Origin: Acidobacterium sp.
Lineage (GTDB): Bacteria > Acidobacteriota > Terriglobia > Terriglobales > Acidobacteriaceae
DNA: 44,715 nt
Direction of reading: 5' to 3'
Assembly: GCA_003166955.1 (NCBI GenBank)
Contig: PMUI01000050.1
Coordinates: forward strand, 1 to 44,715
Part shown: piece by piece, positions 1 to 8,227 of the stretch
How positions within the stretch are numbered: the first letter of the stretch is position 1
Layout of the letters: each line of letters opens with the position of its first letter
Made by a program: the position numbers and the translations under genes
The notes under the pieces: generated by a model
The model's input: the letters and a program-made list of their open reading frames with translations, nothing else
Databases searched by the model: none
What the model was told of the DNA's origin: nothing

Positions 1-13
1 AGCCTCCACAAAT

Positions 14-69
14 AGGGAATAGAAAAGCGCTCAGCGCTCAGCGCTCAGCGCACAGAGCGCAGAGCCCTT
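14..69. repeat. heptamer-register repeat array (left edge)
   Basis: Eight consecutive 7-base units can be laid in register here. Three are exact CGCTCAG (28-48), followed by a one-base variant. The first unit, AGGGAAT, is the same word that dominates the array at 21459-21486. The gene that would end just left of the array is outside the window. See the other arrays after stop codons at 10678, 11388, 12056, 21459, 24744, 32526 and 32603. Confidence 0.7.
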
Positions 70-127
70 CTCGTTGCTACTCGGTGGTTCTTTGGGTTGT
101 GCCTTGCAGGACTCTTTCGAGGCCGCT

Positions 128-172
128 TCATCTTCGATATTGACGCAGGTTTGGCTTCGGTCGATTTGGCGC
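128..172 (-). pseudogene. decayed fragment of the fabD 3' end
   Basis: About 40 of 45 bases match 1557-1601, the 3' end of the intact fabD, on the same strand and in the same reading frame. The translation keeps the fabD C-terminal words RQIDR and CVNIEDEA. Similarity stops abruptly on the fabD-upstream side (beyond 172) and fades downstream. The differences are partly synonymous, so the copy is old or came from a related genome. It and the intact fabD bracket the aldo/keto reductase as direct repeats. The rest of 1-367 shows only the heptamer array and no convincing gene. Confidence 0.65.
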
Positions 173-367
173 CGCGGTTCGTCGCGCCCGTTGTGGCGAA
201 TCACTTCCGAGGCACATCCGTAGCACGAAAGAGCTACTTCCTGATCGAACCGCTCGCGGCACACTGAGAGTTGGCGAGTCGGCAGTTCGCTCAGCATGAC
301 TCCGCCTCGGATCTGACGGATCGCGCGAGCATTTTCCGGCCTAACGCGTCAGCTCCCGGTCTGAACT

Positions 368-1465
368 ATGCAAGCGCTGACCGAACAATGCAGGCTTCGC
401 GTTCTCGGAGATTCCGATCTCGGACTCTCGCCCGTCGGTTTTGGCGCCTGGGCACTCGGGGGCGACGGATGGCATTACTCTCTCGGCCCTCAGGACGACA
501 AAGAATCCATCGCTGCCATCCATTGTGCTCTTGACCTGGGCATCAACTGGATCGACACCGCCGGCGTTTATGGGCTGGGTCGTTCGGAAGGGGTGGTGGG
601 TCGCGCGCTGAGGACTTCGCCGCACAAGGCACAAGTTTTTACGAAAATTTCCGTACGCTGGCGCGAGGACGGATCGCTTTACAACTCCCTCAGGGCCGAA
701 TCCATGGTCGAAGAGGTAGAGGGATCGCTGCAGCGCCTGGGTCTTGAGGCCATCGATCTCTGTCAGGTGCACTGGCCGGAGCCGGCGGCGGACATCGAGG
801 AGGGCTGGGAGACACTGGCCCGCTTGCGCGATCAGGGAAAGATCCGGTGGATCGGGGTATCCAACTTTTCTGTCGACCAGATGCGCCGCGCGATGAGGAT
901 TGCGCCCATTACAAGCGTGCAGCCGAATTACTCGATGTTGCGCCGCAAGGCTGAGGCGGACGTGCTTCCCTTCGCCCAGGCGAACGGTATCGGCGTTATC
1001 AATTACGCGCCAATGGGTTCGGGGCTGCTGACGGGCAACTTCGATGCGCGAAGGATCGCGGCGTTGCCGCTGGATGACTGCCGGCGAACGATGGCGCAGT
1101 TTCACGAGCCCCGCCTGAGCCGCAATCTGCGTCTGGTGGAATTGCTGCGCGAGATCGGCCGAGCGCACGGCGTGAGTGCGGGCGTTGTGGCGGTGGCGTG
1201 GACGCTCCATCACCCGGCCATCACCGGGAGCATCGTGGGATTCCGCAGCGTCAGGGAGGTGGAAGAGATCGCCCCCGCGCTTCACTTTCGGCTGAGAGAG
1301 AACGAATACCGGGAGATCGAAGGATTTCTCACATCGATTCGGTGGTATCTGGATTCGCTGTACGCTCGGTTTGCAGATGCCGTTCCGGTCGCGGGTGACC
1401 GTCTGAGCAGGGGTGTCGCCCTGGAATACGGATCCACATCAACCCCCGCCATTTTGAAAGGCTAA
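368..1465 (+). CDS. aldo/keto reductase
   Basis: A 365-residue NADPH-dependent oxidoreductase of the aldo/keto reductase superfamily, cytoplasmic, with an unknown aldehyde or ketone substrate. The expected catalytic tetrad is visible: D63 and Y68 in DTAGVYG, K93 in FTKIS, H135 in QVHWPE. The cofactor-side motifs GVSNFS and INYAPMGSGLLTG are also present. The region from about 325 to the end extends past the usual barrel and carries no motif I recognise. The ATG at 368 has no clear Shine-Dalgarno, so the start is provisional. It converges on fabD with 33 bases between the stops and lies between a fabD-tail fragment and intact fabD, which suggests insertion at the fabD 3' end. Confidence 0.9.
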   Translation: MQALTEQCRLRVLGDSDLGLSPVGFGAWALGGDGWHYSLGPQDDKESIAAIHCALDLGINWIDTAGVYGLGRSEGVVGRALRTSPHKAQVFTKISVRWREDGSLYNSLRAESMVEEVEGSLQRLGLEAIDLCQVHWPEPAADIEEGWETLARLRDQGKIRWIGVSNFSVDQMRRAMRIAPITSVQPNYSMLRRKAEADVLPFAQANGIGVINYAPMGSGLLTGNFDARRIAALPLDDCRRTMAQFHEPRLSRNLRLVELLREIGRAHGVSAGVVAVAWTLHHPAITGSIVGFRSVREVEEIAPALHFRLRENEYREIEGFLTSIRWYLDSLYARFADAVPVAGDRLSRGVALEYGSTSTPAILKG

Positions 1466-1498
1466 AGCCACAATCTCCGCGGCAGAGCGAGGGGAATG

Positions 1499-2458
1499 TC
1501 AGTCCTCAGCCCTGTGTTTTTGCAATGCGCCCTGCATCACCCGCTCCAGACTGGCCTCATCCTCGATATTGACGCAGGATTGGCCGCGGTCGATCTGGCG
1601 CATGAGACCGCCGAGGACTTTGCCGGGTCCAACTTCGACGAAGAAGGCCGGGTTCTGCGCGATGAGCAGGCGGATTGAATCGACCCAGCGCACGGCGCCG
1701 GTGACCTGGCGGATGAGCGCTTCGCGCAGCTTGCCGGGATCGGTGACCAGGGCCGCATCGACGTTGACGGCAACGGGAACGGTGGGCGCTGAGAAGGTGA
1801 GCGAGCGGAGCAGCTCTGCGAGGCGATCCTGGGCGGGCTGCATGAGCGCGCAATGGAAGGGCGCGCTGACCTGGAGTATGACGACGCGCCTGGCTCCTTT
1901 TGCTTTGCAGAGCTCGGCGGCACGCTCCACGGCGAGCGCATAGCCGGAGATAACCGTTTGCTCGGGCGAATTAAAGTTAGCCGGGGAAACGACATTGCGA
2001 GTCTCGGCCGCAGCGGCCGCACAGGCCTGGGTGGTTTCGTCCGGAGGCAGACCGAGCACGGCGGCCATCGCGCCTTTGCCTGCGGGTACTGCTTCCTGCA
2101 TGAACTGGCCGCGACTGCGCACGGTGCGCACGGCGTCGGCGAAATCGAGCGAACCGGCCGCGACGTTGGCAGAGTACTCGCCGAGGGAGTGGCCGGCAAC
2201 CCAGGTGGGGGTGACTCCTTTTTCCGCGAGCACGCGGAGTGCGGCGACGGAGACGGTGCAGATGGCGGGCTGCTGAAACTCGGTGAGCTTGAGCTGTTCT
2301 TCGGGCCCATCGAAACAGAGCTTCGAGATGGGAAAGCCCAGGGCCTCGTCGGCCTCTTCGAAGGTTCGCCGGGCGGCGGGGAATTTCTCGGCTAAATCCC
2401 GGCCCATGCCGGTGTACTGCGAATTTTGTCCTGGAAAAATGAAGGCGAGGTTGGTCAT
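1499..2458 (-). CDS. fabD: malonyl-CoA:ACP transacylase FabD
   Basis: Transfers malonyl from CoA to acyl carrier protein for fatty acid synthesis in the cytoplasm. The start is placed at ATG 2458 (MTNLAFIFPGQNSQ) because FabD proteins begin at this point. An open frame continues 26 codons upstream to 2536 but that segment is not FabD-like. The resulting 319 residues are close to the usual length of about 310. The nucleophile is S91 in GHSLGEY and the catalytic His is in SAPFHCALM. The oxyanion-hole region reads GQNSQ instead of the more common GQGSQ. It stands alone, without other fab genes. A diverged copy of its last codons lies at 128-172. Confidence 0.95.
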   Translation of the reverse strand: MTNLAFIFPGQNSQYTGMGRDLAEKFPAARRTFEEADEALGFPISKLCFDGPEEQLKLTEFQQPAICTVSVAALRVLAEKGVTPTWVAGHSLGEYSANVAAGSLDFADAVRTVRSRGQFMQEAVPAGKGAMAAVLGLPPDETTQACAAAAAETRNVVSPANFNSPEQTVISGYALAVERAAELCKAKGARRVVILQVSAPFHCALMQPAQDRLAELLRSLTFSAPTVPVAVNVDAALVTDPGKLREALIRQVTGAVRWVDSIRLLIAQNPAFFVEVGPGKVLGGLMRQIDRGQSCVNIEDEASLERVMQGALQKHRAED

Positions 2459-2592
2459 CTCTCTGGGAAGATTAACAGGCAAGCGCGATGATGCATGCGG
2501 GGTCCCGCACAGAGGCACGCGGGAGGTGCATTGCACCAGCGCACGGCATCAATTTGGAAAGAAGGATTAACTTTCTGCGAGTCTGGTGCGTC

Positions 2593-2693
2593 TATAAACC
2601 CAGAGGCGCGCGGGGCGTTGGACCCAATGCCAACGCCCCTTGCTGCCCTCCATGAAAGCCCCGGTGGTTCGTGGGTCCGCCGGGGCTTTTCTT
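2593..2693 (+). ncRNA. candidate structured small RNA or 3' regulatory element with two hairpins
   Basis: Hairpin 1 is a perfect 10-bp stem, GGGGCGTTGG (2612-2621) with CCAACGCCCC (2630-2639). Hairpin 2 is a 10-bp stem, AAAGCCCCGG (2655-2664) with CCGGGGCTTT (2680-2689), followed by a T-rich run on the + strand as in an intrinsic terminator. Seven bases at loop 1 (GGACCCA, 2620-2626) are exactly complementary to loop 2 (TGGGTCC, 2672-2678), allowing a kissing or pseudoknot contact. A TATAAA word at 2593-2598 could be a -10; no good -35 is seen. No + strand gene lies upstream, so the terminator has no obvious mRNA. The alternative is a terminator for the gvpL/F gene on the other strand. Confidence 0.4.
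2655..2693 (+). terminator. intrinsic terminator-like hairpin
   Basis: A 10-bp GC-rich stem with an A-rich 5' side and a TTTTCTTT tail on the + strand. On the - strand it would sit about 20 bases downstream of the gvpL/F stop but has only three T residues after the stem, so it is a better + strand terminator. It may serve both. Confidence 0.55.
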
Positions 2694-2712
2694 TGTGTGG
2701 GAACTTCGGCCG

Positions 2713-3507
2713 TCAGGCGGAGGCAGCAAGGTGAGCCGAGGGCCGCACCCCGTTGCCGGCGGCTGCCGGTGAAGTGTGATGCGTGAGCCGATGCACAAAG
2801 TGATACGGCGGCCAGGGGCCGGAGAGCTGCATGTGGCAGTCCTTCATGAGCACGCTGGCGCTGGAATACTTATTCTGATAGCGCTCCACGCCGCCTGAGT
2901 CGATGAGGTGGGCGATGTCGAGCAACATCTTGCCCGGCTCGACCCGCTTGCAGCTGACTTCTTCGGCCAGCGGCAGGAACATGCGATGCATCTGGACGGT
3001 GACGGCGCGGGCTTTGGTCTGCCGCTCGCGCTGCAGAGCCGCGCTTTCGCGCAGGTTGGACAGATACGCTTTGCCCACGGTGGGCAGGGGCCCGGGCGGT
3101 GCATAGCGGTGGAGCTGATTGCGGCAGCAATCGTCGAGCATGACCTTGAGGTGCATCTCGGCCTTGCCGCGGAGGCGTTCGATATTGGTGATGAACTGGC
3201 GCTGGTTGGAGCGGATCGAGCGCCTTAGCGACTCGTCATCGGCAAATACGGTTCCAAAACGGAAGGGCAGAACGGTGGAAGTTTTGAAGCAGTCGGAGAT
3301 GACGCGAGCGTGTTCGACGCCGGCCTGGTGATTGAGATTTTCAGAGGGGGAATATTCACTGACGATAACGGCTAAATCACTGGCTGGGTAGAGGAAGATT
3401 TGGTTTCCCTGGATTCCCGTAACTGCTTCCATTGGAATCGGCTTTCGGTGACGAAGCAGTTCGGGAAAGGCTTGTCGTTCTGTTATGCAGTAGGCATACC
3501 ACGCCAT
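2713..3507 (-). CDS. GvpL/GvpF family protein (orphan)
   Basis: A 264-residue protein of the gas vesicle GvpL/GvpF family. The family signature is clear: TVLPFRFGTVF in the middle, followed by a helical segment with LRGKAEMHLKV, and SGPWPPYHFV near the C-terminus. In gas vesicle producers GvpF/L are accessory proteins that contact the shell protein GvpA during assembly. No gvpA, gvpN, gvpK or other gvp gene lies within the window, so the role here is unknown and probably not flotation. GGAG lies about 9 bases before the ATG. The last 25 residues are Ala/Ser/His-rich and non-conserved in appearance. Confidence 0.85.
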   Translation of the reverse strand: MAWYAYCITERQAFPELLRHRKPIPMEAVTGIQGNQIFLYPASDLAVIVSEYSPSENLNHQAGVEHARVISDCFKTSTVLPFRFGTVFADDESLRRSIRSNQRQFITNIERLRGKAEMHLKVMLDDCCRNQLHRYAPPGPLPTVGKAYLSNLRESAALQRERQTKARAVTVQMHRMFLPLAEEVSCKRVEPGKMLLDIAHLIDSGGVERYQNKYSSASVLMKDCHMQLSGPWPPYHFVHRLTHHTSPAAAGNGVRPSAHLAASA

Positions 3508-3897
3508 TTTAGGTCGCTCCGCATGCTGGATTGGGAAAGGGTTGAGAACGTGAGCGTTGAGGGGATGGACATGGTTCTACGACTTTAGGACTTAACTGAA
3601 CTGCCACGTATGCTAGCCCCGCGTATAAACGACTGGCAACAGCGTGTTGGCGCAAGATGACGTAGGTGAGCGCGGCAATCGAAAGTAACTTTTACGCTGT
3701 GAAATTATTATTGGTAGGATGAAATCTTTCGCTAAAGTGCTCACTTTTAGTGTTGGATCGACTAGAATTGCCGCTCAATTGTGGTGGGCCTTCCCCGGGG
3801 AATCCAGATCGCCAGTCCTTGCGGGTTGAGGGATTCCCTACCTCCTGACGCCTAAACCCCATTTCGGATTTTGCCCGGCTGCGCAGGCGGCCCCGCC
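3508..3897. other. 390-base intergenic region, gvpL/F leader and xdhC 3' region
   Basis: No gene is convincing here. It is upstream of gvpL/F and downstream of xdhC (both -), so it should hold the gvpL/F promoter, but I cannot fix -35/-10 boxes. Visible structure: an imperfect palindrome CTAAAGTG/CACTTTTAG at 3732-3750, a separated inverted repeat GGGAATCC (3798-3805) and GGATTCCC (3831-3838), and a near-palindrome CCGCCT/AGGCGG at 3893-3905 that overlaps the xdhC stop codon. None is followed by a strong T-run. Confidence 0.5.
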
Positions 3898-4941
3898 TCA
3901 GGCGGGAATGGCGGGTGTCGAAGAGAGCTTGCGGGCTTCGCGTCCGGCAAAGACGGCCTGAAGCTCGGCCGCGATGGCGAGGGCGATGGCGGCGGGGGAG
4001 TGGCCGCCGAGATCGAGGCCGACGGGCGTGTGCAGGCGCGCCATGCATTCGGTGGCCGTGAGGCTGAGGCCGGGGGCGATTTCGCCGATGAGGCGTTCTG
4101 TGCGACGGTGCGGCCCGAGGATGCCGATATATTTCATATCTTTGGCAAGAAGCGCGCTGAGGATTTTGCGGTCCTGCTCGTAGCTGTGGGTCATGATGAC
4201 AGCGGCGTCTTCCAGGCCTGCCAGCGCGGAATCGAGGTTTTGGACGCGGGCTGCCTGGGGGAAGCGCTCCGGGCGGGCGAGGTTGGAGCGGTCGTCAGCA
4301 ATGGTGACATGCCAGCCGAGGGATGCGGTGAATTCGAGGAGCGGGAGCGTGTCGTCGCCGGCTCCGAAGATGATGAGCGCGGGCGGCGGGGCGACGAGTT
4401 CGACGAAATATTCGCCGCTGTTCGAGGACTTGCCGGTTCTGAGCGCTTCGATGGCCAGGGTGGTGGCTTCGGGATTCGCGCTTCGCTCATAGAGTATGTC
4501 GCCGGCGCCGTTGAGGATGAGCGCGGTGCCTGGAGAATTTGTGCCGGTGTCGGTTACGATTACGGACTCGGTGCGGTCTTCGACGCTGCGCCGCAGGGCT
4601 TCCAAGCTGGCTCCGGCTGGCTCGCCGCGTTCGAGGAGGACGATGACGGTTCCGCCGCAGCCGAGGCCGTAGGGCATGTCGCCGTCGTCGTCGAAGAAGC
4701 TGGAGTAGCGCTGTATCGACGAGCCCTGCTCGGTGAGCCACCAGGCTTTCTTTGCGATTTCGGCTTCGAGGCATCCGCCGCTGACGGTTCCGGCGCGCTG
4801 GCCGGAGGATGTGAGGATCATGCGCGCGCCGGGACGGCGGTAGGCTGAGCCCTCTACGCCGACTACGGTGGCGACGCAGATTTCTTCGTCTGCTCCGCTG
4901 GCGCGTTTCCACAGGTCGAGAATTTGCTTTAGCTCAGACAT
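3898..4941 (-). CDS. XdhC/CoxI (PaoD-like) molybdenum cofactor insertion protein
   Basis: A 347-residue XdhC-family protein. These bind molybdenum cofactor, promote its sulfuration and hand it to a molybdenum hydroxylase; they are not part of the mature enzyme. The N-terminal CoxI half shows GSAYRRPGARM and SGGCLE. The second half is a Rossmann-type domain with IIFGAGDDTLPLLEF, and the end has the family word PVGLDLGGHSPAAIALAIAAE. It is the last gene of the operon, 24 bases after the molybdopterin subunit, matching PaoD in paoABCD. The ribosome-binding site is weak, so coupling to the upstream gene is likely. Confidence 0.92.
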   Translation of the reverse strand: MSELKQILDLWKRASGADEEICVATVVGVEGSAYRRPGARMILTSSGQRAGTVSGGCLEAEIAKKAWWLTEQGSSIQRYSSFFDDDGDMPYGLGCGGTVIVLLERGEPAGASLEALRRSVEDRTESVIVTDTGTNSPGTALILNGAGDILYERSANPEATTLAIEALRTGKSSNSGEYFVELVAPPPALIIFGAGDDTLPLLEFTASLGWHVTIADDRSNLARPERFPQAARVQNLDSALAGLEDAAVIMTHSYEQDRKILSALLAKDMKYIGILGPHRRTERLIGEIAPGLSLTATECMARLHTPVGLDLGGHSPAAIALAIAAELQAVFAGREARKLSSTPAIPA

Positions 4942-4965
4942 TGCTTTGCCGCAGTTCGGACATCG

Positions 4966-7218
4966 CTACGCCGTCATTTGCTGGCCGGCGATCAGATCTT
5001 CGATGCGCACGGGCAGCTTGCGGACGCGCACGCCGGTGGCGTGGTAGACGGCCATGGTGACGGCCGATGCGATTCCTGCCAGGCCGATTTCGCCGATACC
5101 ACGCGCACCGTACTCATTCAGGTGGAGATCAGGATACTCCACAAAAATGCAGTCGAGGTCGGGAATGTCGGCGTTGGTAGAGACGATGTAGTCGGCGAAA
5201 TTGTTGTTGAGCGGCTTGGCGTTGCGCTTGTCGTAGATGGTTTCTTCGAACAGCGCCATGCCGATGCCCATAACGACGGCGCCGAGGATCTGGTTGCGGC
5301 CCGTGCGGTGATTGATGATTTTGCCGGCGTCGATGACGGTGAGGGCGCGGCTGACGCGCATGCGGGCGATGCCCGGATCCCACGCGACTTCGATGAACTG
5401 CGCGCCGAAGGAGTGCCCGGAAAACTGGCGCGACGTGGTGGGGTCGGGAGCGGTGCGGGACTCCATTTCCAGCGCGGCCAGCCGATGCTGCGCCAGAACC
5501 TCCTGAAAGGGAATGCCGCTTTCCGGCGGCTGATCGGCGACGTGGATGCGGCCTGCGGTCATGATGAGCTTGGGCGGATCGCCGCCGGCGCCGGCGCGCT
5601 TGAAGGGCGAGGACGGCATGGTTTGCGCCGCGGCGATGACGCGGTCGATGGCGCCGTTGGTGGCCGCGGAGACGGCGGGGAGGATCGTTGCGGTGACGGT
5701 GGAACCGCCGGAGGTGGGGCCGTCGGGGAGCGAGCTGTCGCCGAGGACGACTTCGATTTTGTCGATGGGGATGCCGGTTTTTTCCGATACGACCTGGGCG
5801 AAGATGGTGTAGGTTCCGGTGCCGATGTCCTGGGTGGCGCAGGTGGCGCGCGCGGTGCCGTCGGCGTTAAGGCGCACGCGGACGGTGGCCGATCCGCGGC
5901 TGGCGTGCCATGTGGCAGTGGCCATGCCCCAGCCGAGAATTTCGTCGCCGCTCTTCATCGATCCGACTTGCGGCGTGCGTTTCGACCAGCCGAACTTCTC
6001 GGCGCCGATCTGGTAGCACTCGCGGAGGTGCTTGCTCGAGAAGGGGCGGACGGGGCTGAAGCTTTCGTCCTGCTCGGCGTAATTTTTGAGGCGGAGCTCG
6101 AGGGGGTCGAGGTTGAGCTTGATGGCAAGCTCGTCCATCGCGGACTCGAGGGGGAACAGGCCGGGGACGATGCCGGGGCCGCGCATGGGCGTGGGCGTGC
6201 CGATGTTCATGGGGACGAGGGTTTGGTTGGCGGTGAGGTTTTCGCAGCTGTAGAGCATGGTGGTGACGCCGGTGGCCGCCTCGACGTAGGTGTCGACCAT
6301 GGAGGTGGGCTGGAAAACGTCGTGATGGATGGAGAGGAGTTTGCCGTCCTGCGTTGCGCCGATGCGCATGCGCTGCTGGGTGAGGGGGCGATGGCCGACC
6401 GCCGTAAACATGAGGGCGCGCGGCACAACGAATTTGACGGGGCGGTTGACGCGCTTCGCAGCCATCGCGGCGACGAGCGAGTGCGGCCACGGGAAGAGCT
6501 TGCCGCCGAAGCCCGAGCCGCAAAAGGGCGAGAGGACCTGCACCTGATCGACGGGGATGCCGAGCATTTCGGAGAGCACGTGCTGATGGTTGACGACGCC
6601 CTGCGAGGATTCGTAGAGGATGACCTTTTCGCCTTCCCATTTGGCGATGGTGGCGTGCATCTCCATGGGGTTGTGGGTTTCTGGCGGGAGGACGTAGGTC
6701 TCGTCGATTTTGACGGGCGCGCTCTCGAAGGCCGGGTCGGCGTTGCCGCGGGCGTAGTGAATGCGGGGCGGACCCTGGGGCGGAGGGGCGTCAGCGATTT
6801 CGACGACGTTGGGCTGGGTTTCGTACTGGACTTTGACTTTGGCGGCGGCGTCCTGGGCCTGCTCGAAGGTATTTGCAACCACGACGGCTACATATTGTCC
6901 GTAGTAGTAGACCTTGTCGTCTTCGAAGGGTGGGCGGACTTCTCCGGCGCGGCTGCTTTGCTCGAGCTGGCCGGCGGGGCGGAAGAGCTGGTCGGTATTG
7001 CCGTGATGAATGATGGTGAGGACGCCGGGCATGCGCTGGGCGATGGAGGTGTCGATGCGTGCGATGCGCGCGTTGCCGACGGTCGAGGCAACGGGGACGC
7101 CGAAGGCAATGTTGTCCATCGGATGATCGACCGCGTAGCGGGCTGCTCCCGTGACTTTCAGCGATCCTTCGATGCGCTGGATGGGCGCGCCGATAATTGA
7201 ATTGCCGGATGTGCTCAT
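4966..7218 (-). CDS. xanthine dehydrogenase-family molybdopterin-binding subunit (PaoC-like)
   Basis: A 750-residue catalytic subunit of a molybdenum hydroxylase. The order is an aldehyde oxidase a/b hammerhead domain at the N-terminus, then the molybdopterin domain. The cofactor loop GSGFGGKLFPWPH, the MRGPGIVPG segment and the C-terminal GARGIGEIGLAG are visible, the last with the predicted catalytic Glu at 710. Subunit composition and motif details resemble E. coli PaoC, an aldehyde oxidoreductase, more than true xanthine dehydrogenase, but the substrate cannot be read from sequence. GGAG lies 3-4 bases before the ATG. It follows the FAD subunit by 13 bases, so these are co-transcribed. 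Confidence 0.93.
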   Translation of the reverse strand: MSTSGNSIIGAPIQRIEGSLKVTGAARYAVDHPMDNIAFGVPVASTVGNARIARIDTSIAQRMPGVLTIIHHGNTDQLFRPAGQLEQSSRAGEVRPPFEDDKVYYYGQYVAVVVANTFEQAQDAAAKVKVQYETQPNVVEIADAPPPQGPPRIHYARGNADPAFESAPVKIDETYVLPPETHNPMEMHATIAKWEGEKVILYESSQGVVNHQHVLSEMLGIPVDQVQVLSPFCGSGFGGKLFPWPHSLVAAMAAKRVNRPVKFVVPRALMFTAVGHRPLTQQRMRIGATQDGKLLSIHHDVFQPTSMVDTYVEAATGVTTMLYSCENLTANQTLVPMNIGTPTPMRGPGIVPGLFPLESAMDELAIKLNLDPLELRLKNYAEQDESFSPVRPFSSKHLRECYQIGAEKFGWSKRTPQVGSMKSGDEILGWGMATATWHASRGSATVRVRLNADGTARATCATQDIGTGTYTIFAQVVSEKTGIPIDKIEVVLGDSSLPDGPTSGGSTVTATILPAVSAATNGAIDRVIAAAQTMPSSPFKRAGAGGDPPKLIMTAGRIHVADQPPESGIPFQEVLAQHRLAALEMESRTAPDPTTSRQFSGHSFGAQFIEVAWDPGIARMRVSRALTVIDAGKIINHRTGRNQILGAVVMGIGMALFEETIYDKRNAKPLNNNFADYIVSTNADIPDLDCIFVEYPDLHLNEYGARGIGEIGLAGIASAVTMAVYHATGVRVRKLPVRIEDLIAGQQMTA

Positions 7219-7231
7219 GCTCTCCGTCTCC

Positions 7232-8215
7232 TCAGGCCGCTTGCGTGGTTTGTTCGAGGTTGCGAATGAGGGCGCGCTTCGCCAGCTCGATTTTGAAGGC
7301 GTTGTACTTGAGGGGCTTCGCGCTGGCCATGGCCGCGTCGGCTGCGCGCCGGAAGGTTTCCGGGCTGGCCGGCTGGCCTTCGAGAGCCTTCTCTGCTTCG
7401 CGGGAGCGCCAGGGTTTTGTGCCGACTCCGCCGAAGGCGATGCGGGCGCGCTGGATGCTGCCGCCGTTGACGTTGACGACGATGGCGGAGGAGGCCAGCG
7501 CGAATTCGTATTGCTGGCGGTCGCGGAGTTTGAGATAGACGGAGCGCGTGCCGGAGGGGAGCGCGGGCAGCGTGACGTGCGTGATCAGCTCGCCGGGGAC
7601 GAGGACGTTTTCGCGGTCGGGCGTCGAGCCGGGAACGAGGTAGAAGTCATCGAGGGTGATGGCGCGCTCGCCTTTCGGGCCTTGCGTGTGGACGGTGGCC
7701 TCGAGCGCCATCATGGCGACGGCCATGTCGGATGGGTGCGTGGCGACGCAGTGTTCGCTGCCACCGAGGACGGCGTGGATGCGGTTGAATCCGTCGAGTG
7801 CGGCGCAGCCGGAGCCGGGCTGGCGTTTGTTGCAGGCGTAGTTGGTGTCGCGGAAGTAGTAGCACCGCGTTTTCTGCAGCAGGTTGCCGCCGGTGGTGGC
7901 CATGTTGCGCAACTGCGGCGATGCGCCGGAGAGCAGCGCTTCGGAGAGGACAGCGTATTGCTGTCGGACGGTGTCGTTCCAGGCGAGGTCGCTGTTGCGG
8001 ACCAGCGCGCCGATGCGGAGTCCGCCGCCGGGGAGGGTTTCGATGCGGTCGAGGGGGAGGCCGTTGATGTCGACGACCGATGTCGGCTGGAGGACGTTGA
8101 GCTTCATCAGGTCGACGAGCGTGGTGCCGCCGGCGATGAAGGCGCCGCCGGAGCGGGCCACATTTTCGACGGCGCCGTCGACGGTTCGGGCCTGACTGTA
8201 GCGAAAGACCTGCAT
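7232..8215 (-). CDS. FAD-binding subunit of molybdenum hydroxylase (PaoB-like, with 4Fe-4S insert)
   Basis: A 327-residue FAD subunit of the PCMH type, passing electrons from the 2Fe-2S clusters to an acceptor. FAD-site motifs are [13 protein letters not shown] near residue 30 and TTGGNLLQ near 109. Four cysteines, C118, C128, C137 and C156 (in [26 protein letters not shown]), match the extra cluster-binding loop known from E. coli PaoB. The start is taken as ATG 8215 because AGGAG lies 8 bases before it; a GTG at 8221 is only 2 bases from the same site. It begins 12 bases after the iron-sulfur gene ends. Confidence 0.93.
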   Translation of the reverse strand: MQVFRYSQARTVDGAVENVARSGGAFIAGGTTLVDLMKLNVLQPTSVVDINGLPLDRIETLPGGGLRIGALVRNSDLAWNDTVRQQYAVLSEALLSGASPQLRNMATTGGNLLQKTRCYYFRDTNYACNKRQPGSGCAALDGFNRIHAVLGGSEHCVATHPSDMAVAMMALEATVHTQGPKGERAITLDDFYLVPGSTPDRENVLVPGELITHVTLPALPSGTRSVYLKLRDRQQYEFALASSAIVVNVNGGSIQRARIAFGGVGTKPWRSREAEKALEGQPASPETFRRAADAAMASAKPLKYNAFKIELAKRALIRNLEQTTQAA

Positions 8216-8227
8216 GGTCACGACTCC

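Noticed and set aside
14-69. CRISPR array
   Set aside because: The repeats are 7-base units without spacers and no cas genes are present anywhere in the window.
2713-3507. Start of a gas vesicle cluster
   Set aside because: No other gvp gene lies on either side; only the GvpL/F protein is present.
4978-7200. A 740-codon open frame antisense to the molybdopterin subunit gene
   Set aside because: It mirrors the codon bias of the real gene on the other strand, has Gly/Asp/Val-rich repetitive composition and no recognisable domain. Similar antisense frames at 3871-4848, 7151-8851, 22604-23752, 35043-36674 and 41694-43172 are rejected for the same reason.
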